From Serratia inhibens (GTDB lineage: Bacteria; Pseudomonadota; Gammaproteobacteria; Enterobacterales; Enterobacteriaceae), in assembly GCF_003591175.1 (NCBI RefSeq), contig NZ_QYYG01000007.1, positions 124,001 to 188,000 of the forward strand: a stretch of DNA of 64,000 bases, written 5' to 3'. Below are positions 29,366 to 40,072 of the stretch, in pieces (within the stretch, counting starts at the first letter, position 1; every line of letters begins with the position of its first letter). The position numbers were made by a program, and so were the translations under genes. The notes under the pieces were generated by a model, which worked only from the letters and a program-made list of their open reading frames with translations, made no database searches and had not been told where the DNA came from.

Positions 29366-31114
29366 ATGGCTGGACGAATTCCGCGTGTATTTATCAATGA
29401 CTTGCTGGCTCGCACCGACATCGTCGATCTGATCGACGCGCGTGTAAAGCTCAAGAAGCAAGGCAAGAACTATCACGCGTGCTGTCCGTTCCACCACGAA
29501 AAAACGCCTTCATTTACTGTTAATGGCGAAAAGCAGTTTTACCACTGTTTTGGTTGTGGTGCGCACGGTAACGCCGTCGACTTTCTGATGAATTACGACA
29601 GGCTCGAGTTTGTCGAAACCATCGAAGAGCTGGCGACCATGCACGGGCTGGAAGTGCCTTACGAGGCAGGAACCGGGCCGACCCAGATCGAACGTCATCA
29701 GCGTCAAAGCCTGTATCAACTGATGGAACAGCTCAGTACGTTCTATCAACAGTCACTGCATCAGCCTTCCGGCACGCCGGCGCGTAATTATCTGCAACAG
29801 CGCGGGCTCAGTGACGACGTTATCCGCCATTTTGCCATCGGCTTTGCACCCGCCGGTTGGGATAACGCATTGAAACGTTTTGGTCGTGACGCCGACACGC
29901 GTCTCGCATTGAACGATGCCGGCATGCTGGTGACTAACGATCAAGGCCGCTCGTACGATCGTTTCCGTGAGCGCGTGATGTTCCCTATTCGCGACAAACG
30001 CGGGCGAGTGATCGCCTTTGGCGGACGCGTATTGGGTGACGGCATGCCGAAATACCTGAACTCGCCGGAAACCGAAGTATTCCACAAGGGTCGTCAGCTG
30101 TACGGCCTGTATGAAGCGCAGCAGAACCACCCTACCCCGCAGCGTTTGCTGGTAGTGGAAGGCTATATGGACGTGGTAGCGCTGGCGCAATACGGCATCG
30201 ATTATGCCGTCGCCTCGCTCGGAACCTCAACGACGGCTGAACATATTCAGCTGCTGTTCCGCGCTACCGATAACGTTGTCTGCTGCTATGACGGTGACAG
30301 AGCCGGTCGCGAAGCGGCCTGGCGCGCACTGGAAACCGCGCTGCCCTATCTGAACGACGGGCGCCAACTGCGGTTTATGTTTTTGCCCGACGGCGAAGAC
30401 CCGGACACATTGGTCCGAAAAGAAGGCAAAGATGCCTTCGAACAGCGAATGGAGCTGGCGCAGCCGCTTTCCACTTTCCTGTTCGAAACGCTGATGCCAC
30501 AGGTGGATTTGAGCAGCCCGGACGGCCGCGCCAAACTGAGTACGCTGGCACTGCCACTGATTACCCAGGTGCCGGGCGAAACGTTGCGCTTGTACCTGCG
30601 CCAACAGCTCGGCAGCAAGCTTGGCCTGCTCGATGACAGCCAGCTAGACAAGCTGATGCCCAAACAGGCCGAAAATGCGAATACTTATCAGGCGCCCCAG
30701 CTAAAACGCACAACCATGCGTATACTAATAGGGTTACTGGTACAAAATCCGCAACTGGCTACACTTATCCCTTCACTCGAGGGATTGGAGCAGACCAAAC
30801 AGGCGGGTTTACCGCTGTTTGTCGAGCTGGTGCAGACCTGCCTGGCCCAGCCGGGGCTGACAACCGGCCAATTGTTGGAGCAATATCGCGACAACAAATT
30901 GAGCCAGCAGCTTGAAACCCTGGCGACATGGAACCATATGATCGTTGAGGACAGGGTCGAGCAGACATTTTTGGATACCTTGGCCAGCCTGTACGACTCC
31001 GTACTGGAGCAGCGGCTGGAGACATTGATCGCACAGGCCAGAACGCACGGCCTGAGCCCGGAAGAACGTGAAGAAGTCCGTTCTCTCAATCAGGTTTTAG
31101 CGAAGAAAAACTGA
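29366..31114 (+). CDS. dnaG: DNA primase DnaG
   Basis: Makes RNA primers at the replication fork. 582 residues. The N-terminal zinc-binding domain has Cys40, His43, Cys61 and Cys64 (CCPFHHEKTPSF and YHCFGCGAHGNA). The TOPRIM domain has LLVVEGYMDVVALAQYGID near 260 and the DGDRAG acidic motif near 309-314. The C-terminal helicase-binding domain follows from about 435. It is the middle gene of rpsU-dnaG-rpoD; rpoD starts 158 bases later. Confidence 0.98.
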   Translation: MAGRIPRVFINDLLARTDIVDLIDARVKLKKQGKNYHACCPFHHEKTPSFTVNGEKQFYHCFGCGAHGNAVDFLMNYDRLEFVETIEELATMHGLEVPYEAGTGPTQIERHQRQSLYQLMEQLSTFYQQSLHQPSGTPARNYLQQRGLSDDVIRHFAIGFAPAGWDNALKRFGRDADTRLALNDAGMLVTNDQGRSYDRFRERVMFPIRDKRGRVIAFGGRVLGDGMPKYLNSPETEVFHKGRQLYGLYEAQQNHPTPQRLLVVEGYMDVVALAQYGIDYAVASLGTSTTAEHIQLLFRATDNVVCCYDGDRAGREAAWRALETALPYLNDGRQLRFMFLPDGEDPDTLVRKEGKDAFEQRMELAQPLSTFLFETLMPQVDLSSPDGRAKLSTLALPLITQVPGETLRLYLRQQLGSKLGLLDDSQLDKLMPKQAENANTYQAPQLKRTTMRILIGLLVQNPQLATLIPSLEGLEQTKQAGLPLFVELVQTCLAQPGLTTGQLLEQYRDNKLSQQLETLATWNHMIVEDRVEQTFLDTLASLYDSVLEQRLETLIAQARTHGLSPEEREEVRSLNQVLAKKN

Positions 31115-31272
31115 ATACCAAACGGCTTAAGTGCCGATAAATGCGAGGGCAGAAGCCCTGCAATATGCCGCCACAGTGGGCCGCGGCAACAACAAAAACG
31201 CCCCAAATGCTATTGTTGGCGGTTTCGCCGACCGACACCAACCTAAATACTCTGAAGTGTGGATACCGTCTT

Positions 31273-33111
31273 ATGGAGCAAAACCCGCAGTCACAGCTTA
31301 AACTTCTTGTCCAACGTGGTAAGGAGCAAGGCTATCTGACCTATGCTGAGGTCAATGACCATCTGCCGGAAGATATCGTCGACTCCGATCAGATCGAAGA
31401 CATCATCCAGATGATTAACGACATGGGCATCCAGGTGATGGAAGAAGCCCCGGACGCCGATGACCTGTTGCTGGCTGAAAACTCAAACAGCACAGACGAA
31501 GATGCGGAAGAAGCTGCCGCTCAAGTCTTGTCCAGCGTTGAATCTGAAATTGGCCGTACCACCGACCCGGTGCGCATGTACATGCGTGAAATGGGTACCG
31601 TTGAACTGCTGACGCGCGAAGGCGAAATCGACATCGCCAAGCGTATTGAAGACGGTATCAACCAGGTTCAGTGCTCGGTTGCCGAATACCCGGAAGCCAT
31701 TACCTACCTGCTGGAGCAGTACGATCGCGTTGAAGCCGGCGAAGCTCGCCTGTCCGACCTGATCACCGGTTTCGTCGATCCTAATGCGGAAGAGGACATC
31801 GCCCCAACCGCAACGCACGTCGGTTCTGAGCTGTCGACCGAAGAGCAGAACGATGACGAAGAAGACGAAGAAGACGACGACGACGCTGAAGACGACAACA
31901 GCATCGATCCGGAGCTGGCACGTCAGAAATTCACCGACCTGCGCGATCAGTATGAAGCGACCCGTCTGGTCATCAAAAAGAACGGCCGTAGCCACGCCAG
32001 CGCAGCGGAAGAAATTCTGAAGCTGTCTGAGGTGTTCAAGCAGTTCCGCCTGGTGCCAAAACAGTTCGACTTCCTGGTCAACAGCATGCGCATCATGATG
32101 GACCGCGTTCGTACTCAGGAACGTATCATCATGAAGCTGTGCGTTGAACAGTGCAAAATGCCGAAGAAAAACTTCGTCACTTTGTTCGCCGGCAACGAAA
32201 CCAGCGATTCCTGGTTCGAAGCGGCGCTGGCGATGGCCAAGCCATGGTCAGAAAAGCTGAAAGACGTAACGGATGACGTACAGCGCAGCCTGCAGAAACT
32301 GCGTCAGATCGAAGAAGAGACCGGCCTGACCATCGAGCAGGTGAAGGACATCAACCGTCGCATGTCTATCGGTGAAGCGAAAGCGCGCCGTGCGAAGAAA
32401 GAGATGGTTGAAGCCAACTTGCGTCTGGTTATTTCTATCGCCAAGAAATACACCAACCGCGGTCTGCAGTTCCTGGATCTGATTCAGGAAGGCAACATCG
32501 GTTTGATGAAAGCGGTAGACAAGTTCGAATACCGTCGTGGTTATAAGTTCTCAACTTACGCCACCTGGTGGATCCGTCAGGCCATCACCCGCTCTATCGC
32601 CGACCAGGCGCGTACCATCCGTATTCCGGTGCACATGATTGAGACCATCAACAAACTCAATCGTATTTCGCGCCAGATGCTGCAAGAGATGGGCCGCGAA
32701 CCGACGCCGGAAGAGCTGGCTGAACGTATGCTGATGCCGGAAGACAAAATCCGCAAAGTGCTGAAGATCGCCAAAGAGCCGATCTCCATGGAAACGCCGA
32801 TCGGTGATGATGAAGATTCGCATCTGGGCGATTTCATCGAGGATACCACCCTCGAGCTGCCACTGGATTCTGCCACCTCGGAAAGCCTGCGCTCTGCAAC
32901 GCACGACGTATTGGCCGGCCTGACCGCCCGTGAAGCGAAAGTGCTGCGCATGCGTTTCGGCATCGATATGAACACTGACCACACGCTGGAAGAAGTGGGC
33001 AAACAGTTCGACGTTACCCGTGAGCGTATTCGTCAGATCGAAGCCAAAGCCCTGCGTAAACTGCGCCACCCAAGCCGTTCCGAAGTGTTGCGCAGCTTCC
33101 TGGACGACTAA
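31273..33111 (+). CDS. rpoD: RNA polymerase sigma-70 factor RpoD
   Basis: Primary sigma factor, 612 residues (613 in E. coli). Region 1.1 opens [20 protein letters not shown]. The non-conserved region has the acidic run [15 protein letters not shown] near 195-210. Region 2 includes the -10 melting and recognition stretch [20 protein letters not shown] (about 425-444), and region 4 ends [20 protein letters not shown]. An open frame continues 44 codons upstream of the chosen ATG, but the family start and lack of conservation argue against it. A strong terminator follows. Confidence 0.98.
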   Translation: MEQNPQSQLKLLVQRGKEQGYLTYAEVNDHLPEDIVDSDQIEDIIQMINDMGIQVMEEAPDADDLLLAENSNSTDEDAEEAAAQVLSSVESEIGRTTDPVRMYMREMGTVELLTREGEIDIAKRIEDGINQVQCSVAEYPEAITYLLEQYDRVEAGEARLSDLITGFVDPNAEEDIAPTATHVGSELSTEEQNDDEEDEEDDDDAEDDNSIDPELARQKFTDLRDQYEATRLVIKKNGRSHASAAEEILKLSEVFKQFRLVPKQFDFLVNSMRIMMDRVRTQERIIMKLCVEQCKMPKKNFVTLFAGNETSDSWFEAALAMAKPWSEKLKDVTDDVQRSLQKLRQIEEETGLTIEQVKDINRRMSIGEAKARRAKKEMVEANLRLVISIAKKYTNRGLQFLDLIQEGNIGLMKAVDKFEYRRGYKFSTYATWWIRQAITRSIADQARTIRIPVHMIETINKLNRISRQMLQEMGREPTPEELAERMLMPEDKIRKVLKIAKEPISMETPIGDDEDSHLGDFIEDTTLELPLDSATSESLRSATHDVLAGLTAREAKVLRMRFGIDMNTDHTLEEVGKQFDVTRERIRQIEAKALRKLRHPSRSEVLRSFLDD

Positions 33112-33132
33112 GGCCAGCGATTGGCTGCAAAC

Positions 33133-33160
33133 AAAAAACCCCGGCCTGCCGGGGTTTTTT
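33133..33160. terminator. Bidirectional terminator between rpoD and mug
   Basis: AAAACCCCGGC ... GCCGGGGTTTT with T-runs on both strands. It ends the rpsU-dnaG-rpoD operon and the opposing mug. Confidence 0.9.
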
Positions 33161-33182
33161 ATTGCCTGAAATCCTGGGGGAG

Positions 33183-33671
33183 TCACTCCAGCGCCAGGAA
33201 CAGCTCGCGGTAGCTCTCGGTAAGCTGCTCCAGCGTGGCGCGGTTCAGCCCGCTGGGATTAGGCAATACCCACACCTGGGTTTTGCCGATCGTCATCTCC
33301 TGCCGCCCCCAGGGCGCATTTTTCACCCCGAAGGCGCTGCTGAACGCCTGCTTACCCAGAACCGCCAATGCATGCGGCTGGAATTGCAGAATTTTGTCTT
33401 TTAACGCATCGCCGCCGCTGCGCAATTCTTCACGCGTCACTTCGCTGGCCGCGACCGTCGGGCGCGCCACCAAAGCGGTGATGCCGCAGCCGGTATCCTG
33501 CAACTGCTGCCACTGCTCCGGTGCCAGTTGGCGCTGGGTGAAACCGGCCTGATGCAACACCTTCCAGAAACGGTTACTGCCATTGGCAAAGGGATAGCCC
33601 TGATGAGCCGATGAAAGGCCGGGATTGATGCCGCAAAACACCACCCGCAAGTTTGGCGCCAAAAGATTCAT
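33183..33671 (-). CDS. mug: G/U mismatch-specific DNA glycosylase Mug
   Basis: Removes uracil and ethenocytosine opposite guanine. 162 residues, shorter than 168 in E. coli. The family's catalytic [14 protein letters not shown] (near 12-25) carries the GINPG motif, and the second motif [10 protein letters not shown] appears near 137-146. Monocistronic and convergent with rpoD, the E. coli arrangement. Confidence 0.95.
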   Translation of the reverse strand: MNLLAPNLRVVFCGINPGLSSAHQGYPFANGSNRFWKVLHQAGFTQRQLAPEQWQQLQDTGCGITALVARPTVAASEVTREELRSGGDALKDKILQFQPHALAVLGKQAFSSAFGVKNAPWGRQEMTIGKTQVWVLPNPSGLNRATLEQLTESYRELFLALE

Positions 33672-33803
33672 GGATCGATGAGGTCCGATAAAAGGGATTT
33701 ACACCGGTTATCGCAAAATCCACCAGCAATTACAACAGACTAGAACTGCGCATAAAAACAACATACAGATGCTTAACTATAGACCTGCGCCGAAGGATTA
33801 CCG

Positions 33804-33809
33804 TATAAT
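33804..33809 (+). promoter_or_regulatory. Candidate -10 box of the tRNA-Ile2 gene
   Basis: TATAAT eleven bases before the mature tRNA, followed by a GC-rich discriminator as in growth-rate-regulated stable RNA promoters. No strong -35 was found. Confidence 0.6.
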
Positions 33810-33819
33810 CTCGCCGCTT

Positions 33820-33896
33820 GGCCCCTTAGCTCAGTTGGTTAGAGCACGCGACTCATAATCGCTTGGTCACTGGTTCAAGTCCAGTAGGGGCCACCA
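33820..33896 (+). tRNA. ileX: tRNA-Ile2 (anticodon CAU, needs lysidine)
   Basis: A 77-base tRNA with encoded CCA. The acceptor stem GGCCCCT pairs with AGGGGCC, the D-loop has AGCTCAGTTGGTTAGAGC, the anticodon loop reads CTCATAA (CAT) and the T-arm has GGTTCAAGTCC. It differs from initiator and elongator tRNA-Met and matches E. coli ileX apart from a few bases. The C34 must be converted to lysidine by TilS to read AUA. It stands beside mug, as in E. coli. Confidence 0.95.
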
Positions 33897-33922
33897 AATT
33901 CTCGCTGATATAACAGCGCATC

Positions 33923-33951
33923 AAACCACCTCACAGCAGGTGGTTTTTTGT
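33923..33951 (+). terminator. Terminator after tRNA-Ile2
   Basis: AAACCACCT, loop CACAGC, AGGTGGTTT followed by T residues. Confidence 0.85.
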
Positions 33952-33961
33952 TTCCGCTCAC

Positions 33962-34156
33962 TCAACGCTGCCAAAGCGAATCCCGTCCTTCCTGATGCAC
34001 ATCGCAACGCCGTAGCCCGATGTCACGCAGTTGCTCCCGGCTCATCGAGTGTAAAGCCTTTCTGCGACCATACGAAAAAAAACCACGGCTGCAATACCGG
34101 CATAATTTACGCCACAAGCGTTCGCGGTCAGCAGGCAAGTCTATTGCCTTTTCCAT
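33962..34156 (-). CDS. DUF1127 small protein
   Basis: 64 residues, basic, ending in the DUF1127 (YjiS-type) motif LHSMSREQLRDIGLRRCDVH. Function is not known in enterobacteria; in alphaproteobacteria some members act in RNA or phosphate/stress regulation. The ATG at 34156 is preferred over an adjacent GTG because the AGGTGACGTG site lies at a usual distance. It lies just after the tRNA-Ile2 terminator on the other strand. Confidence 0.8.
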   Translation of the reverse strand: MEKAIDLPADRERLWRKLCRYCSRGFFSYGRRKALHSMSREQLRDIGLRRCDVHQEGRDSLWQR

Positions 34157-34322
34157 CACGTCACCTCAATTACACGCAAAGTAATAGGGTGACTCAGGTC
34201 ACAAACACAAGACAGATTCAACGACTAACAATCAAAACCACACAGATCAACGTTCTGTGATTCTGTATGGTTAAAACAGTGGGTTTGTGTACCGGTTGCC
34301 GTTTTGCTGCACGCCGACGTAA

Positions 34323-35039
34323 TCAGGCTGCGCCGTTCTGCCGCCGATGAGCGACCTGCTCCGCTCGTTGCAGGATTTCCTGCAAATCGTCCTCGTCGAT
34401 GTCAAACAGCTCGCCCTGCATCAGCACTTCATGCAGATCCGCCCGGGTAATAGATACCGCATCAATCGGCAGGCCGGTGGGCTTGGCTTCGGCCGGTGCC
34501 AGTTGGTGCGGATAGCGGCGTCCGGCCAGGTTATTGAAGATAATCGCCAGTACCGCCAGCAACACCGAATTAAGCAGCACCGGGTACAGCACAAAGCTGT
34601 AACCCAGTTGGTGAATGCCCGGCCCGCCGAGGATCGCGGTCAGCGCCACCGCGCCGCCGGGTGGATGCAGGCAACGCAGTTTGAACATCAATCCAATGGC
34701 CACTGCGGCCGCCACTCCACAAGCCAGCCCGGGATCGGCAATCAGCAGGCTGGTGCTGACCCCCACCAGCGCAGCCGACATATTGCCGCCCACGATCGAC
34801 CAGGGTTGCGCCAACGGGCTGTTCGGTACGCCAAACAGCAAAACGGCGGAGGCCCCCATCGGGGCGATAAACCACAGGTTCACCTCCCCCAAAACAAAGT
34901 GGCTGATCCAGCCGGTAATCATCAACCCCAGCCCGGCGCCGATGCTGGAAAGCAAAATCTCTTTTTTGCCCATGGCCAACGGGTGCGGCCACAGGCGCGC
35001 GCAACCAATCTTGAATCTTGTTACTAATGAGTTCTTCAT
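34323..35039 (-). CDS. HPP-family integral membrane protein
   Basis: 238 residues with several membrane segments of the HPP family (DUF4), named for the conserved His-Pro-Pro, seen here as KLRCLHPPGGAVALTAILGG near 122-141. Chloroplast members have been linked to nitrite transport; bacterial function is unknown. Many HPP proteins continue into C-terminal CBS domains, whereas here the tail from about 190 is short and acidic (LFDIDEDDLQEILQRAEQ). The start MKNSLVTRFKIGCARL is chosen over an upstream ATG by eight codons; it is not firmly fixed. Confidence 0.8.
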   Translation of the reverse strand: MKNSLVTRFKIGCARLWPHPLAMGKKEILLSSIGAGLGLMITGWISHFVLGEVNLWFIAPMGASAVLLFGVPNSPLAQPWSIVGGNMSAALVGVSTSLLIADPGLACGVAAAVAIGLMFKLRCLHPPGGAVALTAILGGPGIHQLGYSFVLYPVLLNSVLLAVLAIIFNNLAGRRYPHQLAPAEAKPTGLPIDAVSITRADLHEVLMQGELFDIDEDDLQEILQRAEQVAHRRQNGAA

Positions 35040-35144
35040 GTTACTTCGCACTGCCAAATTCAACGTAATAGCAACAAATATATCACATCATCCCTGGCGG
35101 AATAATCGCTGCCCCGCCTGCCCCCGGCAACAACTTTCCGCTAA

Positions 35145-35846
<702 letters not shown>

Positions 35847-35914
35847 AAAAAATCGGCGGCCACAACGCCGCCGTTCTCAACTGAGAAACAACATCACTTC
35901 TTGAGGGAAGGCAG

Positions 35915-37159
35915 TCACCATCCAGAGGGCAGATAACCTAACAACGAGGCAATGGCGTATACCGCACTGGCCAGATACAGCAGCACAATGCTGATCTGCA
36001 ACAACGGGTGGGTGATCCAGTTGCACTGCCAGCGCGGCGTTTGATCACCGTGCTTGCGCGCCCCTCGCAGGATCAACATCGGCATAATCGACAGGATCAC
36101 CCCGCTGAACACCCCGGCGAAATACAGCGCGTTAACGAACGACACCAGGCCGCTGTATGCCAGCGCGAACGGGGGTACCACCACCAGCAACAGCACGCCG
36201 AATCGGCGCAGCGGTTGCTCGTCATTGCCCAGTCTGAACTGGTCGAAAATATTGGTCAGGAAACTGCCGCCCAGCCCCCAGTAAGAGGTCAGCATCGCGC
36301 ACAGCGCAAAGATATTGGCGGAGAAGAACGCCCACTGCCCAAGAGCCTGCCCCCAGGAAATGGTCGCCACGTCGGAGATATTATTCAGCCCGCTGAGGGC
36401 GATCACCGACATCGGCACCGCCGCCAGCAGCACGAAGGTTACCGCCATGCCGACGATAATCGCCTTCGGCAGTTGCTCCGGCTTATCCGAGAAGCCACGC
36501 GCCATTTCCGGCACTATGTACTGCGCCGAGAAGCAGAACACCACCACGTTGAATACCGGCACCATAAAGCGCCAGTCGCCGTCCAACAGGTTGCGCATCT
36601 GGGTGGTGTCTTTCAGCAGTGTGGCCGCCACCAGCGCGGTCAGCATCACCACCATGCCGATGCTGATAAATTTCTCGCCGCGGCCAATCGCCTTCAGCCC
36701 CAGGTACAACACCCCCGCTGCGGGAACGAAAAACAGCAGGCTGCCGATGGCCGGCGAGATACCGAACAGAGATTGCAGCAGCTTGCCGCTGCCGGTCATG
36801 TATGCGGTCAACGCCCCGACGCTGTTGACGCAAACCGAAGCAAACATCAGCCAGGCGCCGATACCGCCGACATAACGTTTAGCCAGCCCGCTTAATTGCA
36901 GGTGCGCGCGGGTGCGCAGGGTGGATTCGGCGACGTACAGCATGGTGATGGTGGTCAGACTCCCCACCAGCACCAGCCAGAACAACAGCGGTAAAAAACC
37001 GGCTTTGCTGGAGGCATAGGCGATGGACAGCACGCCGGCGCCAATATTGGTGCCGACAATCATCGCCACCCCTTCGAGGAAACTCAGTGATTTGGCGGGT
37101 GCAGGCGTTCGCACCCCGGCGGCAAGCGCCGGAGAAACAGTGGTGTTATCAGCAGACAT
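35915..37159 (-). CDS. Amino acid permease of the HAAAP family in the gab cluster
   Basis: 414 residues with about eleven membrane segments and the family N-terminal SFLEGVAMIVGTNIGAGVLS. The fold matches hydroxy/aromatic amino acid permeases (TyrP, SdaC type) rather than GabP of the APC family. It lies downstream of gabD and gabT on the same strand, with about 58 bases to gabD. By position it may bring in GABA or another substrate of this route, but that is inferred, and an aromatic amino acid permease is equally possible. Confidence 0.85.
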   Translation of the reverse strand: MSADNTTVSPALAAGVRTPAPAKSLSFLEGVAMIVGTNIGAGVLSIAYASSKAGFLPLLFWLVLVGSLTTITMLYVAESTLRTRAHLQLSGLAKRYVGGIGAWLMFASVCVNSVGALTAYMTGSGKLLQSLFGISPAIGSLLFFVPAAGVLYLGLKAIGRGEKFISIGMVVMLTALVAATLLKDTTQMRNLLDGDWRFMVPVFNVVVFCFSAQYIVPEMARGFSDKPEQLPKAIIVGMAVTFVLLAAVPMSVIALSGLNNISDVATISWGQALGQWAFFSANIFALCAMLTSYWGLGGSFLTNIFDQFRLGNDEQPLRRFGVLLLVVVPPFALAYSGLVSFVNALYFAGVFSGVILSIMPMLILRGARKHGDQTPRWQCNWITHPLLQISIVLLYLASAVYAIASLLGYLPSGW

Positions 37160-37217
37160 ACGGCATCCTTTGTTGCCCGGCGGCTCCGGCCACCGGGGCA
37201 GGTTAATTTCCCGGTGG

Positions 37218-38672
37218 TTAACAGCTCACATCGATACACAGGTATTTCAGCTCCAGATATTCTTCAATGCCGTAACGCGATCCTTCACGTCCGAGTCCTG
37301 ATTGCTTCACACCGCCAAACGGCGCGACTTCATTGGAGATCAGCCCGGTGTTGATGCCGACCATGCCGTATTCCAGCGCTTCCGGCACTCGCCACTGGCG
37401 CGAGGCGCTTTGCGTGAACAGATAAGCGGCCAGACCGAATTCGGTGTCGTTGGCCATGGCGATCGCTTCCGCTTCATCATGGAAACGGAACAACGGCGCC
37501 ACCGGGCCAAAGGTTTCTTCCCGGGCGAAGCGCATTTTTTGCGTCACACCAGTCACCACCGTCGGCTGGAAGAAGGTACGGCCCAGTTCGTGCGGCTGCC
37601 CGCCAATAGCAATCTGCGCGCCTTTGATCAAGGCATCGTCGATGTGGCTCTGCACTTTATCCACCGCGTCCTGATCGATCAGCGGCCCCTGGGTGGTGCC
37701 TTCATGACTGCCGTCACCGACCTTCAGTTGCTCGACCGCCGCCACCAGTTTGTCCACCAAACTGTCGTAGATGCCGTCCTGCACGTAGATGCGGTTGGCG
37801 CAAACGCAGGTCTGGCCGCTGTTACGGAATTTTGAGGCCATGATGCCCGCCACCGCCGCGTCCAGATTGGCGTCGTCGAAAACGATCACCGGCGCGTTGC
37901 CCCCCAGCTCCAGCGACAATTTTTTAATCGTTGGCGCGCACTGCGCCATTAAAATGCGGCCGACCTCGGTCGAACCGGTAAAGCTCAGTTTGCGCACCAC
38001 CGGGCTGTCGCACAGCACCTTGCCTACCTGCGCTGCGTCGCCGGTCACCACCTGCAGCACGCCCGGCGGAATACCGGCATCCTGCGCCAGCTTCGCCAAC
38101 GCCAGCGCGGTCAGCGGCGTCTGCTCGGCCGGTTTGACAATAATTGCGCAGCCCGCCGCCAGCGCCGGCGCAACCTTGCGGGTGATCATCGCCGCCGGGA
38201 AGTTCCACGGCGTGATCGCCGCGCAAACGCCGATCGGCTGTTTCACTACCACCAGGCGCTGCGAAGCCAGTGGCGCCTGTAACACGGCGCCGTCGACGCG
38301 CTTGGCCTCTTCGGCGAACCAGGTAATAAACGAAGCGGCATAGGCGACTTCACCACGCGCTTCCGCCAGCGATTTACCCTGCTCGGCAGTCATCAACTGC
38401 GCCAAATCCTCCTGGGCCGCCAGTACCTTGTCGGCCCAGGCCAGCAGCAGTACGGAGCGCTGTTTGGCCGTCAGCTGTTTCCAGCCCTGCTGCGCCAACT
38501 GCGCTGCGTTAATCGCCTGCTGCGTTTCTTCTTCGCTGACCAACGGAATGCTTGCCAGCTCTGCGCCGGTCGCCGGGTTGATGACCGCTTCACGCTGGCC
38601 GCTCAACGCGTCGCACCACTCACCGTTAATCAGGCACTGGCTGCGCAGCAGCTCGGGATTATTCAGTTTCAT
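37218..38672 (-). CDS. gabD: NADP+-dependent succinate-semialdehyde dehydrogenase GabD
   Basis: Oxidises succinate semialdehyde to succinate, the second step of GABA use. 484 residues, near the E. coli 482. The aldehyde dehydrogenase signature has Glu in LSLELGGNAPVIVFDDANLD (near 255) and catalytic Cys in KFRNSGQTCVCANRIYV (near 289). The C-terminal PFGGVKQSGLGREGSRYG is intact. It lies 13 bases after gabT and is cotranscribed. Confidence 0.95.
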   Translation of the reverse strand: MKLNNPELLRSQCLINGEWCDALSGQREAVINPATGAELASIPLVSEEETQQAINAAQLAQQGWKQLTAKQRSVLLLAWADKVLAAQEDLAQLMTAEQGKSLAEARGEVAYAASFITWFAEEAKRVDGAVLQAPLASQRLVVVKQPIGVCAAITPWNFPAAMITRKVAPALAAGCAIIVKPAEQTPLTALALAKLAQDAGIPPGVLQVVTGDAAQVGKVLCDSPVVRKLSFTGSTEVGRILMAQCAPTIKKLSLELGGNAPVIVFDDANLDAAVAGIMASKFRNSGQTCVCANRIYVQDGIYDSLVDKLVAAVEQLKVGDGSHEGTTQGPLIDQDAVDKVQSHIDDALIKGAQIAIGGQPHELGRTFFQPTVVTGVTQKMRFAREETFGPVAPLFRFHDEAEAIAMANDTEFGLAAYLFTQSASRQWRVPEALEYGMVGINTGLISNEVAPFGGVKQSGLGREGSRYGIEEYLELKYLCIDVSC

Positions 38673-38685
38673 TGCCGGTCACTCC

Positions 38686-39951
38686 TTATTGGGCCAACGC
38701 GCGGGAAAGAATGCCCAGCGCCTGGGTGAACTGCTCCTCAGGGATGGTCAGCGGATACAGGAAGCGGATCACGTTGCCGTTCACACCGCAGCTCAACAGC
38801 AGCAGGCCCTCTTCCAGCGCCTTCTGCTGTACCTGACGGGTGATCTCCGCCGAAGGCTTGCCGGTCGCCGGATCCTTGAACTCCACCGCCACCATCGATC
38901 CCTGCGCGCGAATATCCGCGATCGCCGGGCTGGTTTTACGCGCCTGTTGCAGCACTTCTACCAAATGCTGGCCCAAACGTTGGGAACGCTGGCACAGCTG
39001 TTCTTCGTCAATCACGTCCAGCACCGCCAGTGCCGCGGCCACCGCCAGCGGGTTACCGGCATAGGTGCCGCCCAGCCCGCCCGGCGCCGGGGCATCCATC
39101 ACCTCTGCACGGCCGGCCACCGCCGACAGCGGCATACCGCCCGCCAGGCTTTTCGCCATGGTGATCAGATCCGGTTTCACCGCGTAATGCTCCATGGCAA
39201 ACAGCTTGCCGGTACGGGCAAAACCGGTCTGCACTTCGTCGGCAATCAGCAAAATGCCGTGCTGGTCGCACAGTTCGCGCAGCGCCTGCATAAAATCGGC
39301 CGGCGCGATGTTGAAACCGCCCTCGCCCTGCACCGGCTCCAGCACGATGGCGGCCACTTGTTTGGGATCGATATCCGCCTTAAAGATGCGCTCCAGGCTG
39401 TTCATCGCGTCTTCGGTGGTCACGCCATACAGCGCATTAGGGTACTGGCCGTGGAACACCGAACCGGGGAAGGGCCCGAAGCCCAGCTTGTAAGGCGCCA
39501 CTTTGCCGGTCAGCGCCATGGTCATGTAAGTGCGGCCATGGAAACCGCCGCCAAAGGTGATCAGGCCCGGCCGGCCGGTATAGGCGCGGGCGATTTTGAC
39601 CGCGTTTTCCACCGCTTCGGCGCCGGTGGTGAACAAGGCGGTTTTGCAAGGGCCTTCGATCGGTGCGCGCTGGTTGATACGCTCTGCCAACGAGACGTAG
39701 CTTTCGTAGGGAACAATCTGATAAGCGGTGTGGGTGAAGGCCTTCAGTTGCCGTTCAATGGCGGCGATCACCTTCGGATGCCGGTGTCCTGTATTCAGAA
39801 CAGCAATACCGGAAGCGAAATCGATAACCTCATTGCCTTCTACGTCCCACAGCGTGGCGTTCTCCGCACGCTCGGCGTAAAAACCGCACATCACGCCAAT
39901 CCCGCGTGGGGTGGCATCCTGGCGACGTTGATTCAGTTCTGCGTTTTTCAT
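38686..39951 (-). CDS. gabT: 4-aminobutyrate aminotransferase GabT
   Basis: PLP enzyme transferring the amino group of GABA to 2-oxoglutarate, giving succinate semialdehyde. 421 residues. The Schiff-base lysine lies in PDLITMAKSLAGGMPLSA near 268, the PLP-contact aspartate in ILLIADEVQTGFARTGK near 240. Start MKNAELNQRRQDATPRGIG; an upstream extension is not conserved. First gene of gabT-gabD-permease, transcribed away from gabR. Confidence 0.95.
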   Translation of the reverse strand: MKNAELNQRRQDATPRGIGVMCGFYAERAENATLWDVEGNEVIDFASGIAVLNTGHRHPKVIAAIERQLKAFTHTAYQIVPYESYVSLAERINQRAPIEGPCKTALFTTGAEAVENAVKIARAYTGRPGLITFGGGFHGRTYMTMALTGKVAPYKLGFGPFPGSVFHGQYPNALYGVTTEDAMNSLERIFKADIDPKQVAAIVLEPVQGEGGFNIAPADFMQALRELCDQHGILLIADEVQTGFARTGKLFAMEHYAVKPDLITMAKSLAGGMPLSAVAGRAEVMDAPAPGGLGGTYAGNPLAVAAALAVLDVIDEEQLCQRSQRLGQHLVEVLQQARKTSPAIADIRAQGSMVAVEFKDPATGKPSAEITRQVQQKALEEGLLLLSCGVNGNVIRFLYPLTIPEEQFTQALGILSRALAQ

Positions 39952-40033
39952 GCTGTTCTCTCCGCTCGGTGTCCGTTGTACGTTTCGTTCACATTCGTGA
40001 AACAATGACGTTTATTTACACAGGATGTGGCTC

Positions 40034-40039
40034 TATAAT
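40034..40039 (+). promoter_or_regulatory. Candidate -10 box of gabR
   Basis: TATAAT 33 bases before the gabR start; a partial -35 TTTATT lies 17 bases upstream. The divergent gabT promoter must overlap it, so one GabR site could control both. Confidence 0.45.
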
Positions 40040-40072
40040 CGAGTGCCAGTTACGATTAATTGAGGGATCCAA

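Larger units (their letters stand above)
33672..33961. other. Region around tRNA-Ile2
   Basis: 290 bases without a protein gene. It holds the mug leader, the ileX promoter (-10 TATAAT at 33804-33809 followed by a GC-rich CTCGCCGC discriminator typical of stable RNA), the tRNA and its terminator. Confidence 0.8.

Noticed and set aside
31141-31272. N-terminal extension of RpoD
   Set aside because: The extra 44 codons are not similar to any sigma-70 N-terminus; the family start MEQNPQSQ is at 31273.
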